From assembly GCA_963736575.1 (NCBI GenBank), contig CAVTPD010000003.1, positions 496,001 to 560,000 on the forward strand: a stretch of DNA of 64,000 nt, given 5' to 3'. A model generated the notes under the pieces. It saw nothing but the letters and a program-made list of their open reading frames with translations, did not search any database and was not told the origin of the DNA. The position numbers were made by a program, and so were the translations under genes. The stretch is from CAVTPD01 sp963736575. Its GTDB lineage: Bacteria > Bacteroidota > Bacteroidia > Cytophagales > JAAEPT01. Shown here in pieces: positions 44,609-52,765 of the stretch (its first letter is position 1; each line of letters opens with the position of its first letter).

Positions 44609-45451
44609 TCCTTTTTTTCTATCTGGTGGTAATTTTTCTTTCCCTATTCCTTTTAGCTGAATAAGTTCTTTTTCCTTTAAAAACCTCCATTTACCTCTTG
44701 GTATATCTTTCTTGGTTAAACCGGCATACATTACACGGTCTAACTTAACTACATCGTATTTTAGGTGTTCAAAAATCCTTCTTACAATTCGGTGTCTGCC
44801 CAAATGAACTTCCATACCTAAGTGTAATCTAGATTCATCTAAATAAGCAATATCGTCTACCGTTGCTTTTCCGTCTTCTAATTCAAGACCTGCTTTAATG
44901 GCCTCAAAGTGATCTTCTTCTAACGGCTTATTCAATTCTATTTGATATACCTTTTTAATGTTATTAGAAGGATGACTTAGTCTAGCGGCTAATTCACCAT
45001 CGTTAGTAAAGATTAACAAACCACTTGTGCTTCTTTCTAAACGGCCAACAGGCAACACACGTTCTTCACATGCATTTTCTACTAATGACATTACCGTTTT
45101 ACGATTCTGAGGATCGTCTGTATTGGTAATGAAATCTTTGGGTTTGTTTAACAAAAGATAAACGTAACGCTCTTTTCTAAGCTGTTTTCCTTTGTAAAAC
45201 ACCTTATCTTCTGGGCCTACTTTTTCACCTAAACTTTTTACTAATTTACCGTTTACTTTTATTTGGCCACCTGCAATTAGCTCATCTGCGTCTCTTCTAG
45301 AGCAAATTCCGCAATCTGCAATGTATTTATTAAGACGAATATGTGTAGAGCCAGTTTCTGCTTTGGCTTTACCTTCTTCTTTTATGATTTGATATTCTGG
45401 TGGGCGATTGAAATCCTTTCTTCCCTTAAACGGACGTTTATTATCTGCCAT
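44591..45451 (-). CDS. rluB: RluB/RsuA-type 23S rRNA pseudouridine synthase
   Basis: Isomerises a uridine in rRNA to pseudouridine. The 286 residues have a basic N terminus, an S4 domain (~38-85: IRLNKYIADCGICSRRDADELI in part LNKYIADCGICSRRDADEL, KVNGKLVKSLGEKV), then the RsuA-type catalytic domain (VYLLLNKPKDFITN, PVGRLERSTSGLLIFTNDGELA, HLGRHRIVRRIFEHL). In RsuA/RluB/E/F the catalytic residue is Asp in GRLD; here the codon gives Glu (GRLE). The basic tail is Lys/Arg-rich. It follows scpB with a two-base gap, a frequent pairing. Confidence 0.85.
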   Translation of the reverse strand: MADNKRPFKGRKDFNRPPEYQIIKEEGKAKAETGSTHIRLNKYIADCGICSRRDADELIAGGQIKVNGKLVKSLGEKVGPEDKVFYKGKQLRKERYVYLLLNKPKDFITNTDDPQNRKTVMSLVENACEERVLPVGRLERSTSGLLIFTNDGELAARLSHPSNNIKKVYQIELNKPLEEDHFEAIKAGLELEDGKATVDDIAYLDESRLHLGMEVHLGRHRIVRRIFEHLKYDVVKLDRVMYAGLTKKDIPRGKWRFLKEKELIQLKGIGKEKLPPDRKKGRKGQQ

Positions 45452-45453
45452 AA

Positions 45454-46017
45454 TTATTCAGAGGGTTCACCGACTTCATTATCCTTTTGAATGAAATCTT
45501 TAGGCGAAGGTAACTCATCTATAGAATTGATCCCAAAATATTCCATAAACTTCTTACTTGTTCCGTATAAAATAGGCTTACCAACGGTATCTGCTTTGCC
45601 TTTTATGTCTACTAATTCCTTTTCTAAAAGCCGCTGAACGGCATAATCGCAAGATACCCCTCTAATATTCTCTACGTCTAATTTGGTAATGGGCTGTTTG
45701 TAAGCAATTATAGCAAGCGTTTCCATAGCAGAAGTCGAAAGTTTCCGTTTCGACTTTTGCTGTAAAAATTTACTTATAGTATTTTGATAATTTGGCTTGG
45801 TTAAAAACTGATAACCGTTTGCTCTTTTTTCAATAGAAAAGGCAAAATCTTCGGAAGCATATTTTTCAGTTAGTTTATCTAAACCTTCCTTAATTACTTC
45901 TTTGCTTAAATTTTCTTCATAAACCGAAGAAATACATTGCTGCATTTCTTCTATACTTATAGGCTCTGGAGAACAGAAAATTAAAGACTCTATATGCCGC
46001 TCTAAAACTGCCGACAT
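45454..46017 (-). CDS. scpB: Segregation and condensation protein B
   Basis: A winged-helix subunit of the Smc-ScpAB condensin. The 187 residues show two winged-helix domains: IESLIFCSPEPISIEEMQQCI and YASEDFAFSIEKRANGYQFLTKP (in part FAFSIEKRANGYQFLTKP), followed by KRKLSTSAMETLAIIAYKQPITKLDVENIRGVSCDYAVQRLLEKELV in the second domain (in part LSTSAMETLAIIAYKQPIT). The partner scpA is not in the window. It starts one base after the DksA-like gene stop and ends two bases before the RluB-like gene. Confidence 0.95.
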   Translation of the reverse strand: MSAVLERHIESLIFCSPEPISIEEMQQCISSVYEENLSKEVIKEGLDKLTEKYASEDFAFSIEKRANGYQFLTKPNYQNTISKFLQQKSKRKLSTSAMETLAIIAYKQPITKLDVENIRGVSCDYAVQRLLEKELVDIKGKADTVGKPILYGTSKKFMEYFGINSIDELPSPKDFIQKDNEVGEPSE

Positions 46018-46395
46018 CTATTGCTTTAACTTGGCTTCTATAGATTGAGTAGTATGCGGAACCGCATATAAACGCTCTTTAGATATCAGTTTACCAGTTA
46101 CCGAACAGATTCCATACGTGCCGTTTTTGATTCGTATTAAGGCATCTTCCAGATTTTTAATGTATTTGCTTTGTCTAGCAGCCAACTGGTTAAGACTTTC
46201 TCTTTCGGCAGTTTCGGCACCGTTTTCTAAAGAATGATAAACACCGGTTGTTGCTTCGGTATTGTTATCGTTCTTTTTACTTAATGTATCTCTGTAATTA
46301 GCTAATTCTTTTTTAGCTACTTCCAACTTCGAAAGAATTAAGTTTTCGAACTCTTTTAGTTCATCGTCGCTATACTTTAACTTGTCCGTACTCAT
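46018..46395 (-). CDS. DksA/TraR-family protein with incomplete zinc finger
   Basis: DksA-type proteins bind in the RNA polymerase secondary channel and act with ppGpp. The 125 residues form a coiled coil (~10-95; ELKEFENLILSKLEVAKKEL, ...LAARQSKYIKNLEDALIRI) and a C-terminal region GTYGICSVTGKLISKERLYAVPHTT. In DksA this region has four zinc-binding Cys; here only the Cys in YGIC remains. I recall loss of these Cys in Bacteroidota homologues, so the fold may not need zinc; this is not shown by the sequence. It is first in a unit with scpB and the RluB-like gene. Confidence 0.85.
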   Translation of the reverse strand: MSTDKLKYSDDELKEFENLILSKLEVAKKELANYRDTLSKKNDNNTEATTGVYHSLENGAETAERESLNQLAARQSKYIKNLEDALIRIKNGTYGICSVTGKLISKERLYAVPHTTQSIEAKLKQ

Positions 46396-46511
46396 AAGCG
46401 CTGCATGTTTAATTATTTCTTAAAATATAAAAAAGCCTAAATCGCCGCAAGTAAATCCTTTCTATTTGATTATTAAAACATATTTTCTTTTTTTTATTCA
46501 ACTTAGATTTT

Positions 46512-47255
46512 ATGAAAGTTATTGGTCACCGAGGTACACGCGGAACATTTATAGAAAACACCTTGGAAGGGTTTGTAAAAACCTTTAATTCTGGCTGTTA
46601 TGGTATTGAATTAGATATAAACATTACCGAAAACGGCTATTTATACATCCATCACGATCCGTATATTAAACCCGAAAACGAAGAAATATCGCTCTTTAAT
46701 TGGCAAGAAAAAGATTTCAACAATTTTGATTTAAATCAACTTTACGGACCAAAAACAGAAAATAAAGTAACAATCCCCTCTTTTAAAGAGACCTTAGAAT
46801 TGCTTAAAAACCAGACTTTTTTACTCTTAGAAGTGAAGTCTTCCCCCAATTGGGTAGGTAAATTTCAGTTGGATTACACCAGCTATGCGCAGGCAATTTT
46901 GAAGGAAATAGCAGTGCAAAACCTTAACCCTTCAACCTTTATGTTGCAGTCTTTTGATCCACAAATTTTAGACGTTTTATACCGGCTTGCTCCAGCGTAT
47001 AATTATGGTTTATTGATTGAAGAAGAAAAGATTTTGCATTCAGCATTTGAAAAATTGAGTTTTACGCCCCAATTTTTTAATCCCGAACATATTTTACTAA
47101 GCGAAGACTTTACAAAAGAAGTACACAACAGAAATGCTTTGTGTTATACTTGGACGGTAAACGATCTGAAATTGCTTAAAAACTTGAATTGCTTAAAAGT
47201 AGACGGTGTTATTACCGACTTTCCCCACTTATTCCAAAAAAATATAGGTTTATAA
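46512..47255 (+). CDS. Glycerophosphodiester phosphodiesterase
   Basis: Hydrolyses glycerophosphodiesters to glycerol 3-phosphate and an alcohol. The 247-residue TIM-barrel protein has the family motifs GHRGTRGTFIENTLEGF at the N terminus (H and R of HRG, E of ENT), ELDINITENGYLYIHHDP (E, D, and HHD metal/catalytic residues), and C-terminal YTWTVND and VDGVITDFP. No signal peptide, so it is probably cytoplasmic. It stands alone between the DksA-like gene and mfd, and a terminator follows. Confidence 0.9.
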   Translation: MKVIGHRGTRGTFIENTLEGFVKTFNSGCYGIELDINITENGYLYIHHDPYIKPENEEISLFNWQEKDFNNFDLNQLYGPKTENKVTIPSFKETLELLKNQTFLLLEVKSSPNWVGKFQLDYTSYAQAILKEIAVQNLNPSTFMLQSFDPQILDVLYRLAPAYNYGLLIEEEKILHSAFEKLSFTPQFFNPEHILLSEDFTKEVHNRNALCYTWTVNDLKLLKNLNCLKVDGVITDFPHLFQKNIGL

Positions 47256-47286
47256 TCTAGGCTTGTAGTACTTTTGTTATACTGAA

Positions 47287-47328
47287 CACCGGTGCAATTC
47301 TTCTAAAAGAGAAGTTGTACCGGTTTTT
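47287..47328 (+). terminator. Imperfect terminator after the phosphodiesterase gene
   Basis: ACCGGTGCAATTCTTCT pairs with GAGAAGTTGTACCGGT with a few mismatches, followed by TTTTTG. It separates the gene from mfd. Confidence 0.7.
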
Positions 47329-47384
47329 GTGTTTGTGGTTAATCTGCTTATATCTATTTATAAGCCTCATTTAGTAAATACATT

Positions 47385-50300
47385 TTGAAGCAAAAAGATT
47401 TTACACAGCTATTTCTGGAACATCCTTCTTTTGAAGGCCTTCTTGCCAATTTCAGAAACAAAAAAGAAAAACAAGCTCTTAAAGGTTTACACGGAAGTGT
47501 GGTTCCCATTCACATTTTCAATTTCTTTAAACAAGTAAATAAAACGCAGTTGATTATTGTTAACGACCGCGAACAAGCTACTTACTTACAAAACGACCTA
47601 GATGCTTTAAACGGCGAACCGCTTTCTTTACTCTTCCCGGCTTCTTATAAAAAATCATACGAATATACTTTGGTTGACAATGCCAATATTGTTGACCGAA
47701 CCGAGGTTTTAAATTCCGTTGGGAACGACCGTTCTATCCCCAGAATTATAGTTTCTTACCCCGAAGCTTTGGTGGAGAAGGTGATTAACCAAAAGTCGCT
47801 GGTTAAAAACACTTTTGGGATTAAAGTAGGTGATGAATTGGATTTCGATTTTATTACCGAACTCTTAATCACTTATGGTTTTGAAAAAAGTGATTTTGTA
47901 TACGAAGCCGGTGATTTTTCCATCCGTGGGGGAATTGTAGATATTTTCTCTTTCTCTAACGACATGCCTTTTAGGATTGAACTCTTTGGCAACGATGTAG
48001 AAAGCATTCGTACATTCGATCCCGAAAGCCAGCTTTCATTAGAAGACAAACAGCATATTTCTATTATTCCGGATGTACAAACCAAGTTACAGGAAGAAAG
48101 CCGAGAATCATTTTTCGATTTCCTTTCGAAAGACACCGTGGTTTGGCTAAAGGATTACCAGTATTGTAAAGAAATATACCAACGCTCTTTCGAGAAAATA
48201 ACCGAAGACTTTGAGCGCATAAAAGAATCGGCGGGTGTAAAGTCCTTAATTACCGAACCGGAAGTTCTTTTCGATAATGAAAAGATTTTTAAAGCTTCTT
48301 TAGACAAAATGTACACCATTGAATTTGGCACCTCTTCGTTTTTAACCAAAGAAACGCTTGATTTCAACACCCAAGTTCAGCCTTCTTTTAACAAGCAATT
48401 TAATCTGCTGTTAGACAACCTTTCGGAACACCGGTTTAACGGTTATACCATTATTGTTTCTACAGAAAGTATACAGCAAGCCAATAAATTACAAGATATT
48501 ATTCTGGATCACGATCCGGATTTAACGCACCATTTTTTAAATACACCACTAAGCGCGGGTTTTGTAGACAACGATTTAAAGATTCTGGTTTATACAGACC
48601 ATCAGATTTTTGACCGTTTTCACCGTGTTAAAGAAAAAGAGCGTTATAGCAAATCAAAAGCGCTTACGCTTAAAGAACTGAAGAATCTACACCCCGGTGA
48701 TTACGTAACGCATATTGATTACGGTATTGGTCGGTTTGCCGGTATGGATCGCCAACGAATGGGGGAAAACGAGCAAGAAGTTGTTCGGATTATCTTTAAA
48801 GACGACGATGTATTGTATGTAAGTGTCCACAACTTGCACAAAATATCTAGGTATTCTTCTAAAGATGGCGCCGCTCCTAGAATGAGCAAGTTGGGTTCAC
48901 CGGAATGGAACAATAAGAAGAAAAAAGTTAAATCTAGGGTTCGTCAGTTGGCGTTCGATCTTATTTCCTTGTATGCCAAACGGAAAGAAGCCAAAGGTTT
49001 TGCTTTTGATAAAGATTCTTTTCTACAGGTGGAATTAGAAACCAGCTTCTTGTACGAAGATACACCAGACCAAGGAAAAGCGACCGAAGAGGTAAAACGA
49101 GACATGGAAAAATACAGTCCTATGGATCGTTTGGTTTGTGGGGATGTGGGTTTTGGTAAAACGGAAGTTGCCATCCGTGCGGCATTTAAAGCCGTTCAGG
49201 ACAATAAACAAGTGGCGGTGTTAGTGCCTACCACTATTTTGGCGCTTCAGCATTACAACAGTTTTAAATCTAGGCTTAGAGATTTTCCGTGTAAAGTAGA
49301 TTTCATTAACCGTTTTAGAACCGCTAAAGAGGTTAAAGAAATTCAGAACAACCTGAAGGAAGGTAAAATTGACATCTTAATTGGTACCCATAAAATTGTA
49401 GGTAAAGATGTAGTCTTTAAAGATTTGGGGCTTTTAATTATTGACGAAGAACAAAAATTCGGCGTAGCCACCAAAGAGAAATTAAAAAACTTAAGCTACA
49501 CGGTAGATGTACTCACCTTAACGGCTACACCTATCCCACGGACCTTACAATTTTCTTTAATGGGTGCGCGTGATTTATCTATCATTAACACACCGCCGCC
49601 CAACCGTAGACCTGTAACTACCGAAGTACTTACCTTTGACGACGAAGTTATCCGTGATGCAGTAAGCAGTGAATTAAAACGGAACGGGCAGGTTTTCTTT
49701 GTGCACAACCGTATTGCCAGCTTAGACGAACTGGGCAATAAGATAATGAAATTAGTACCCGATGCCCGCGTAGCCATTGCTCACGGACAAATGGAAGGCA
49801 AACAGTTGGAAAGAACCATGCTTCGGTTTATAGAGCACGAATACGATGTGTTGATTTCTACCAACATCATAGAATCTGGTTTGGACATACCAAATGCCAA
49901 TACCATTATTATTAATCAGTCTAATATGTACGGTTTGTCTGACTTGCACCAAATGCGTGGACGTGTAGGTAGATCAAACAAAAAGGCCTATTGCTATTTG
50001 TTGGTAAATAGCTTGGCCACCTTAACGTCGGATGCCCGCAAACGTTTAACTACGCTGGAAGAGTTTTCGGATTTGGGAGATGGCTTTAAAGTGGCCATGA
50101 AGGATTTAGACATCCGTGGAGCGGGGGATCTTTTAGGAGCCGAACAAAGTGGTTTTATTAATGACATTGGTTTAGAGGCCTACCAACAAATTCTGGAAGA
50201 AACCGTACAAGAATTAAAAGAGACAGAATTTAAGGAGCTTTTTGAAGGGGAAATTGATTTTGAAAAACTGAAGAAAACCGACTGTAACATAGAAACAGAT

Positions 50301-50729
50301 CTTCCTTTATACATTCCCGAACATTACGTTGAAAACATTAGTGAGCGTCTTCGTTTGTACAACGAACTAGATTCTACCAAAACAGAAGAAGCGCTACAAG
50401 AATTTATAAAAGGTATAAAAGACCGCTTTGGTAATTTACCGGAAGAAGTAAATCACTTAACGGAAACCGTGCGTTTACGGTGGTTGGCAGAAAGCTTAGG
50501 TTTTGAACGACTGTCAATTAAGAACGATCACATGAAGGCTTATGTAACTACCACCAACAACGACAAATATTTTCAGTCGGAAAAGTTTGGCAAGATATTA
50601 GCCCATATACAAACGAACGGCAAGACATGTTCGTTAAATGAAGTGAAAAGCCAAATGGTACTTAACTTCAAAAAAATTGAAACGGTTGAGAAAGCCAAAA
50701 TCAAGTTAGAATCTATTTTGACCACCTAA
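47385..50729 (+). CDS. mfd: Transcription-repair coupling factor
   Basis: Removes stalled RNA polymerase and recruits UvrA. The 1114 residues show the N-terminal UvrB-like region (FSIRGGIVDIFSFSNDMPFRIELFG in part FSIRGGIVDIFSF), the RNA polymerase-interaction domain (LHPGDYVTHIDYGIGRFAGM), the SF2 motor with Walker A GDVGFGKTEVAIRAAF, DEEQKFGV (DEEx box), TATPIPRTL, the helicase end GRVGRSNKKAYCY, and a C-terminal TRCF domain. The start is TTG at 47385 (MKQKDFTQLF): a stop at 47361 and no in-frame ATG between leave no better choice. It stands between two terminators. Confidence 0.95.
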   Translation: MKQKDFTQLFLEHPSFEGLLANFRNKKEKQALKGLHGSVVPIHIFNFFKQVNKTQLIIVNDREQATYLQNDLDALNGEPLSLLFPASYKKSYEYTLVDNANIVDRTEVLNSVGNDRSIPRIIVSYPEALVEKVINQKSLVKNTFGIKVGDELDFDFITELLITYGFEKSDFVYEAGDFSIRGGIVDIFSFSNDMPFRIELFGNDVESIRTFDPESQLSLEDKQHISIIPDVQTKLQEESRESFFDFLSKDTVVWLKDYQYCKEIYQRSFEKITEDFERIKESAGVKSLITEPEVLFDNEKIFKASLDKMYTIEFGTSSFLTKETLDFNTQVQPSFNKQFNLLLDNLSEHRFNGYTIIVSTESIQQANKLQDIILDHDPDLTHHFLNTPLSAGFVDNDLKILVYTDHQIFDRFHRVKEKERYSKSKALTLKELKNLHPGDYVTHIDYGIGRFAGMDRQRMGENEQEVVRIIFKDDDVLYVSVHNLHKISRYSSKDGAAPRMSKLGSPEWNNKKKKVKSRVRQLAFDLISLYAKRKEAKGFAFDKDSFLQVELETSFLYEDTPDQGKATEEVKRDMEKYSPMDRLVCGDVGFGKTEVAIRAAFKAVQDNKQVAVLVPTTILALQHYNSFKSRLRDFPCKVDFINRFRTAKEVKEIQNNLKEGKIDILIGTHKIVGKDVVFKDLGLLIIDEEQKFGVATKEKLKNLSYTVDVLTLTATPIPRTLQFSLMGARDLSIINTPPPNRRPVTTEVLTFDDEVIRDAVSSELKRNGQVFFVHNRIASLDELGNKIMKLVPDARVAIAHGQMEGKQLERTMLRFIEHEYDVLISTNIIESGLDIPNANTIIINQSNMYGLSDLHQMRGRVGRSNKKAYCYLLVNSLATLTSDARKRLTTLEEFSDLGDGFKVAMKDLDIRGAGDLLGAEQSGFINDIGLEAYQQILEETVQELKETEFKELFEGEIDFEKLKKTDCNIETDLPLYIPEHYVENISERLRLYNELDSTKTEEALQEFIKGIKDRFGNLPEEVNHLTETVRLRWLAESLGFERLSIKNDHMKAYVTTTNNDKYFQSEKFGKILAHIQTNGKTCSLNEVKSQMVLNFKKIETVEKAKIKLESILTT

Positions 50730-50794
50730 TCTCAACTGTTACTCTTTAATGAACGTAGAAAGCCGTTACTCAGGTATTTCCAATTAGTTCGAAA

Positions 50795-50826
50795 GGCAAC
50801 CCCTAGCAACCGGGTTGCTTTTTTTT
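50795..50826 (+). terminator. Intrinsic terminator after mfd
   Basis: GCAACCC pairs with GGGTTGC around CTAGCAACC, followed by a run of T residues. It ends mfd transcription. Confidence 0.85.
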
Positions 50827-50868
50827 GTTGGGTATTATAGTGCGATGTAATTGCGTTTCTAATGGATT

Positions 50869-50950
50869 AATCGTAGTTAAAAGGTCTTGGTGAGATGCTT
50901 AGACCAGAGAGGGTAAATCGTAGTTAAAAGGTCTTGGTGAGATGCTTAGA
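50869..50950. repeat. Two-copy 35-bp direct repeat with a 47-bp period
   Basis: Copies at 50869-50903 and 50916-50950 are identical over 35 bases, start with AATCGTAGTTAAAAGGTCTT and end with GATGCTTAGA. The next bases are partly alike too (CCAGAGAG, CTAGAACG). In the first copy GGTCT pairs with AGACC around the unit's centre, so each copy can form a small hairpin. It lies between mfd and a gene of unknown function and is not part of any coding frame I can support. Confidence 0.85.
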
Positions 50951-50976
50951 CTAGAACGAGACGAGTGAATGTTTTT

Positions 50977-51363
50977 TTAGTTTAAAAACCTATATTCTGC
51001 TTTGGGTTCTTTAAGGATATATTCATGACTACCATCACAATTATAACAGTTGAATGAATCAGCTTTCAGAATAATAATGCTTTCATCAGAGAATATTTTT
51101 AACATCACTTGATGGGGGTAGCCTTTTTGAGGAACATCAATATTGCCTACTAAAGTTTGTAGACTATCAGAACCTGCTTCTATAATTGTCTTTACCTTTC
51201 CAACAGATATTTCCAAGCTGTCAATTTCAATTTCAAGTTTATTCTCAAAACTAAAATGATGTCCCCAGTCCATATGACTCGCATTAAGAATCAACTTTAA
51301 AAAGCCATATCCTACAACTGTTATCAATGATAGTGCTATCAAAATTATTTTAAAAATTCTCAA
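50977..51363 (-). CDS. Membrane-anchored protein of unknown function
   Basis: A 128-residue product with an N-terminal hydrophobic segment (IILIALSLITVVGYGFLKLIL, ~5-25; shown in part) that could be a signal anchor, and a mature beta-rich part ending with a Cys pair (FNCYNCDGSHEYIL, Cys ~104 and 107). The C-x2-C could bind a metal or form a disulfide. I do not recognise a family. It lies in the accessory stretch after mfd, on the same strand as the HNH-like gene, 131 bases from it. Codon use and AT content look like the neighbouring region. Confidence 0.6.
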   Translation of the reverse strand: MRIFKIILIALSLITVVGYGFLKLILNASHMDWGHHFSFENKLEIEIDSLEISVGKVKTIIEAGSDSLQTLVGNIDVPQKGYPHQVMLKIFSDESIIILKADSFNCYNCDGSHEYILKEPKAEYRFLN

Positions 51364-51494
51364 TTTTGGCTAGTATTTAGATATAGAAATCATATTTAAT
51401 AGTCTCTTCGTTATCGCCACGGTTTTCTTAGTGGTCTTCCTTTACTGCTACCCACCATGCACAGCTTGCGGGAACAACTATGTTATCAGTAAAA

Positions 51495-52310
51495 TCATGA
51501 CTTGTATTTTTTTAATATCTTATAATATTCTGAATCAATAATTTTATCTTCATTTTTAGCAAAATAGTTATCATTCTTTTCTTTCTGGTTATCAGATAAA
51601 TCATCAAAAAATGCCACTTCTTTAATTCTTGATTCAAAAAAATCTAAAACATCTATGTCATTTATTTTTTGATATACTGAAGTAAAGGATGCTTCTTCAA
51701 ATAAATTAGAATTAATTATAGCACAATCTTCTAAACCGCATATTTCCGATATAATTATAAAAGATCCAAACTTGGCATAAACAAAACATTTAGTCTCACT
51801 CTCAGCGATTTCAATATCAGCGGCTCTTAAAAAATATAATTCTGACTCCAAATCAGAATTATATTTTTCATCTATTAAAATTAAGTGATGATTTTTAAAC
51901 TTGGAAGGTGAACTTCCTTTTAACAAAGACTCTTTCCACTCTAATTCTGCATTTTCAATAAGGTTTCTGAATTTGTATTTATTTAAATCTTCAGTATAGA
52001 AGTTTATTACTCTCCATGAAATTGACAAACAAAACTCAAACAAGTTTTTAGAATTTATAACTTGATAATTTTTATCCTTATTGTATTCATTAAAAACATT
52101 TCTACTAAACCAAGTCTCCAATTTTGAAAAGCGTTCTTCGCATTTACTACATAACAATTTAGTTTTAAAACCATCTTGAAGAGGAGTATTCAATTTAGCT
52201 TTTTGCCTAAATCTTCCTGTACCAGTTTCTTTCATCCATCGATATACAAATTTTGGTATTATGTGACTTTCACGCAATTCAGCTTCCTCACCATGTAATC
52301 TACAATTCAT
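51495..52310 (-). CDS. HNH-like protein of unknown function
   Basis: A 271-residue protein. The N-terminal ~70 residues carry a zinc/HNH-like arrangement: Cys3-x2-His6, ELRESHIIPKFVYRWM with Ser15-His16, then LLCSKCEERFSKLE with Cys54-x2-Cys57 and Glu58-Glu59. This is a pattern I associate with HNH-type proteins found in accessory regions, but a catalytic Asn or second His is not clear. The rest is helical, then mixed alpha/beta, with no motif I recognise. No restriction, toxin or phage genes are adjacent. It might be a nuclease, but without homology data function is left open. Confidence 0.6.
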   Translation of the reverse strand: MNCRLHGEEAELRESHIIPKFVYRWMKETGTGRFRQKAKLNTPLQDGFKTKLLCSKCEERFSKLETWFSRNVFNEYNKDKNYQVINSKNLFEFCLSISWRVINFYTEDLNKYKFRNLIENAELEWKESLLKGSSPSKFKNHHLILIDEKYNSDLESELYFLRAADIEIAESETKCFVYAKFGSFIIISEICGLEDCAIINSNLFEEASFTSVYQKINDIDVLDFFESRIKEVAFFDDLSDNQKEKNDNYFAKNEDKIIDSEYYKILKKYKS

Positions 52311-52671
52311 ATTTTGTAAAGTTCATTAATAAAAATCCTTCAACAGTTATTCGTATTTAAAAAACAACATCTTATAGTACCCTAAATAAACCAAAGCCCT
52401 TCATAAACAGAACTAAACAGTAGCTTTTTTAACAATTTGTGTAAAAGTTAACGGCGTTGGTCTAACTCCCTAGGGGACATGGAGTCACTTGGAGTCCCCA
52501 ATGCATCTATGAGAGACTGCTTAGGGCATCTCTAACACGCAAGCGTAAAGCTACTTACCGAAAGCATTTAGGTTTTTGTTTAAAAACAAAATCCCTTTAA
52601 ATTAACCCGTTAACATACTGTCCCCAAAAGTGGGTCTATAGTTGAAAACGGGGTTACTAAATCTTAACCAA
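52311..52671. other. Intergenic stretch with no gene I can support
   Basis: No convincing coding frame, tRNA or known RNA was seen. It contains a hairpin with GGGGAC at 52473-52478 and GTCCCC at 52494-52499, and a GGAGTC element repeated at ~52481 and 52491. It is more GC-rich than its surroundings around 52450-52550, which may mark a remnant or a structured RNA. Confidence 0.5.
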
Positions 52672-52676
52672 TAAAA

Positions 52677-52707
52677 AAGCCCATCAGAAGTTGATTCTGA
52701 TGGGCTT
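52677..52707. terminator. Intrinsic terminator after the giant surface protein gene
   Basis: AAGCCCATCAGAA pairs perfectly with TTCTGATGGGCTT around GTTGA, with an A/T-rich run on each side. On the minus strand it lies ~60 bases past the stop at 52766. Confidence 0.92.
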
Positions 52708-52765
52708 TGGTTTTATAGTTATTCTTGTTTTTCTTTTTACTCTTGTTTCTTGTTTGTTTTACCCT

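Noticed and set aside
50869..50950. Possible CRISPR array
   Set aside because: Only two 35-bp copies separated by 12 bases, with no third unit and no cas genes nearby; spacers of a CRISPR array are longer.
52441..52620. Integron attC-like site (GTCTAAC followed by a dyad)
   Set aside because: A matching GTTRRRY box at the other end was not found, and there is no integrase or cassette structure.
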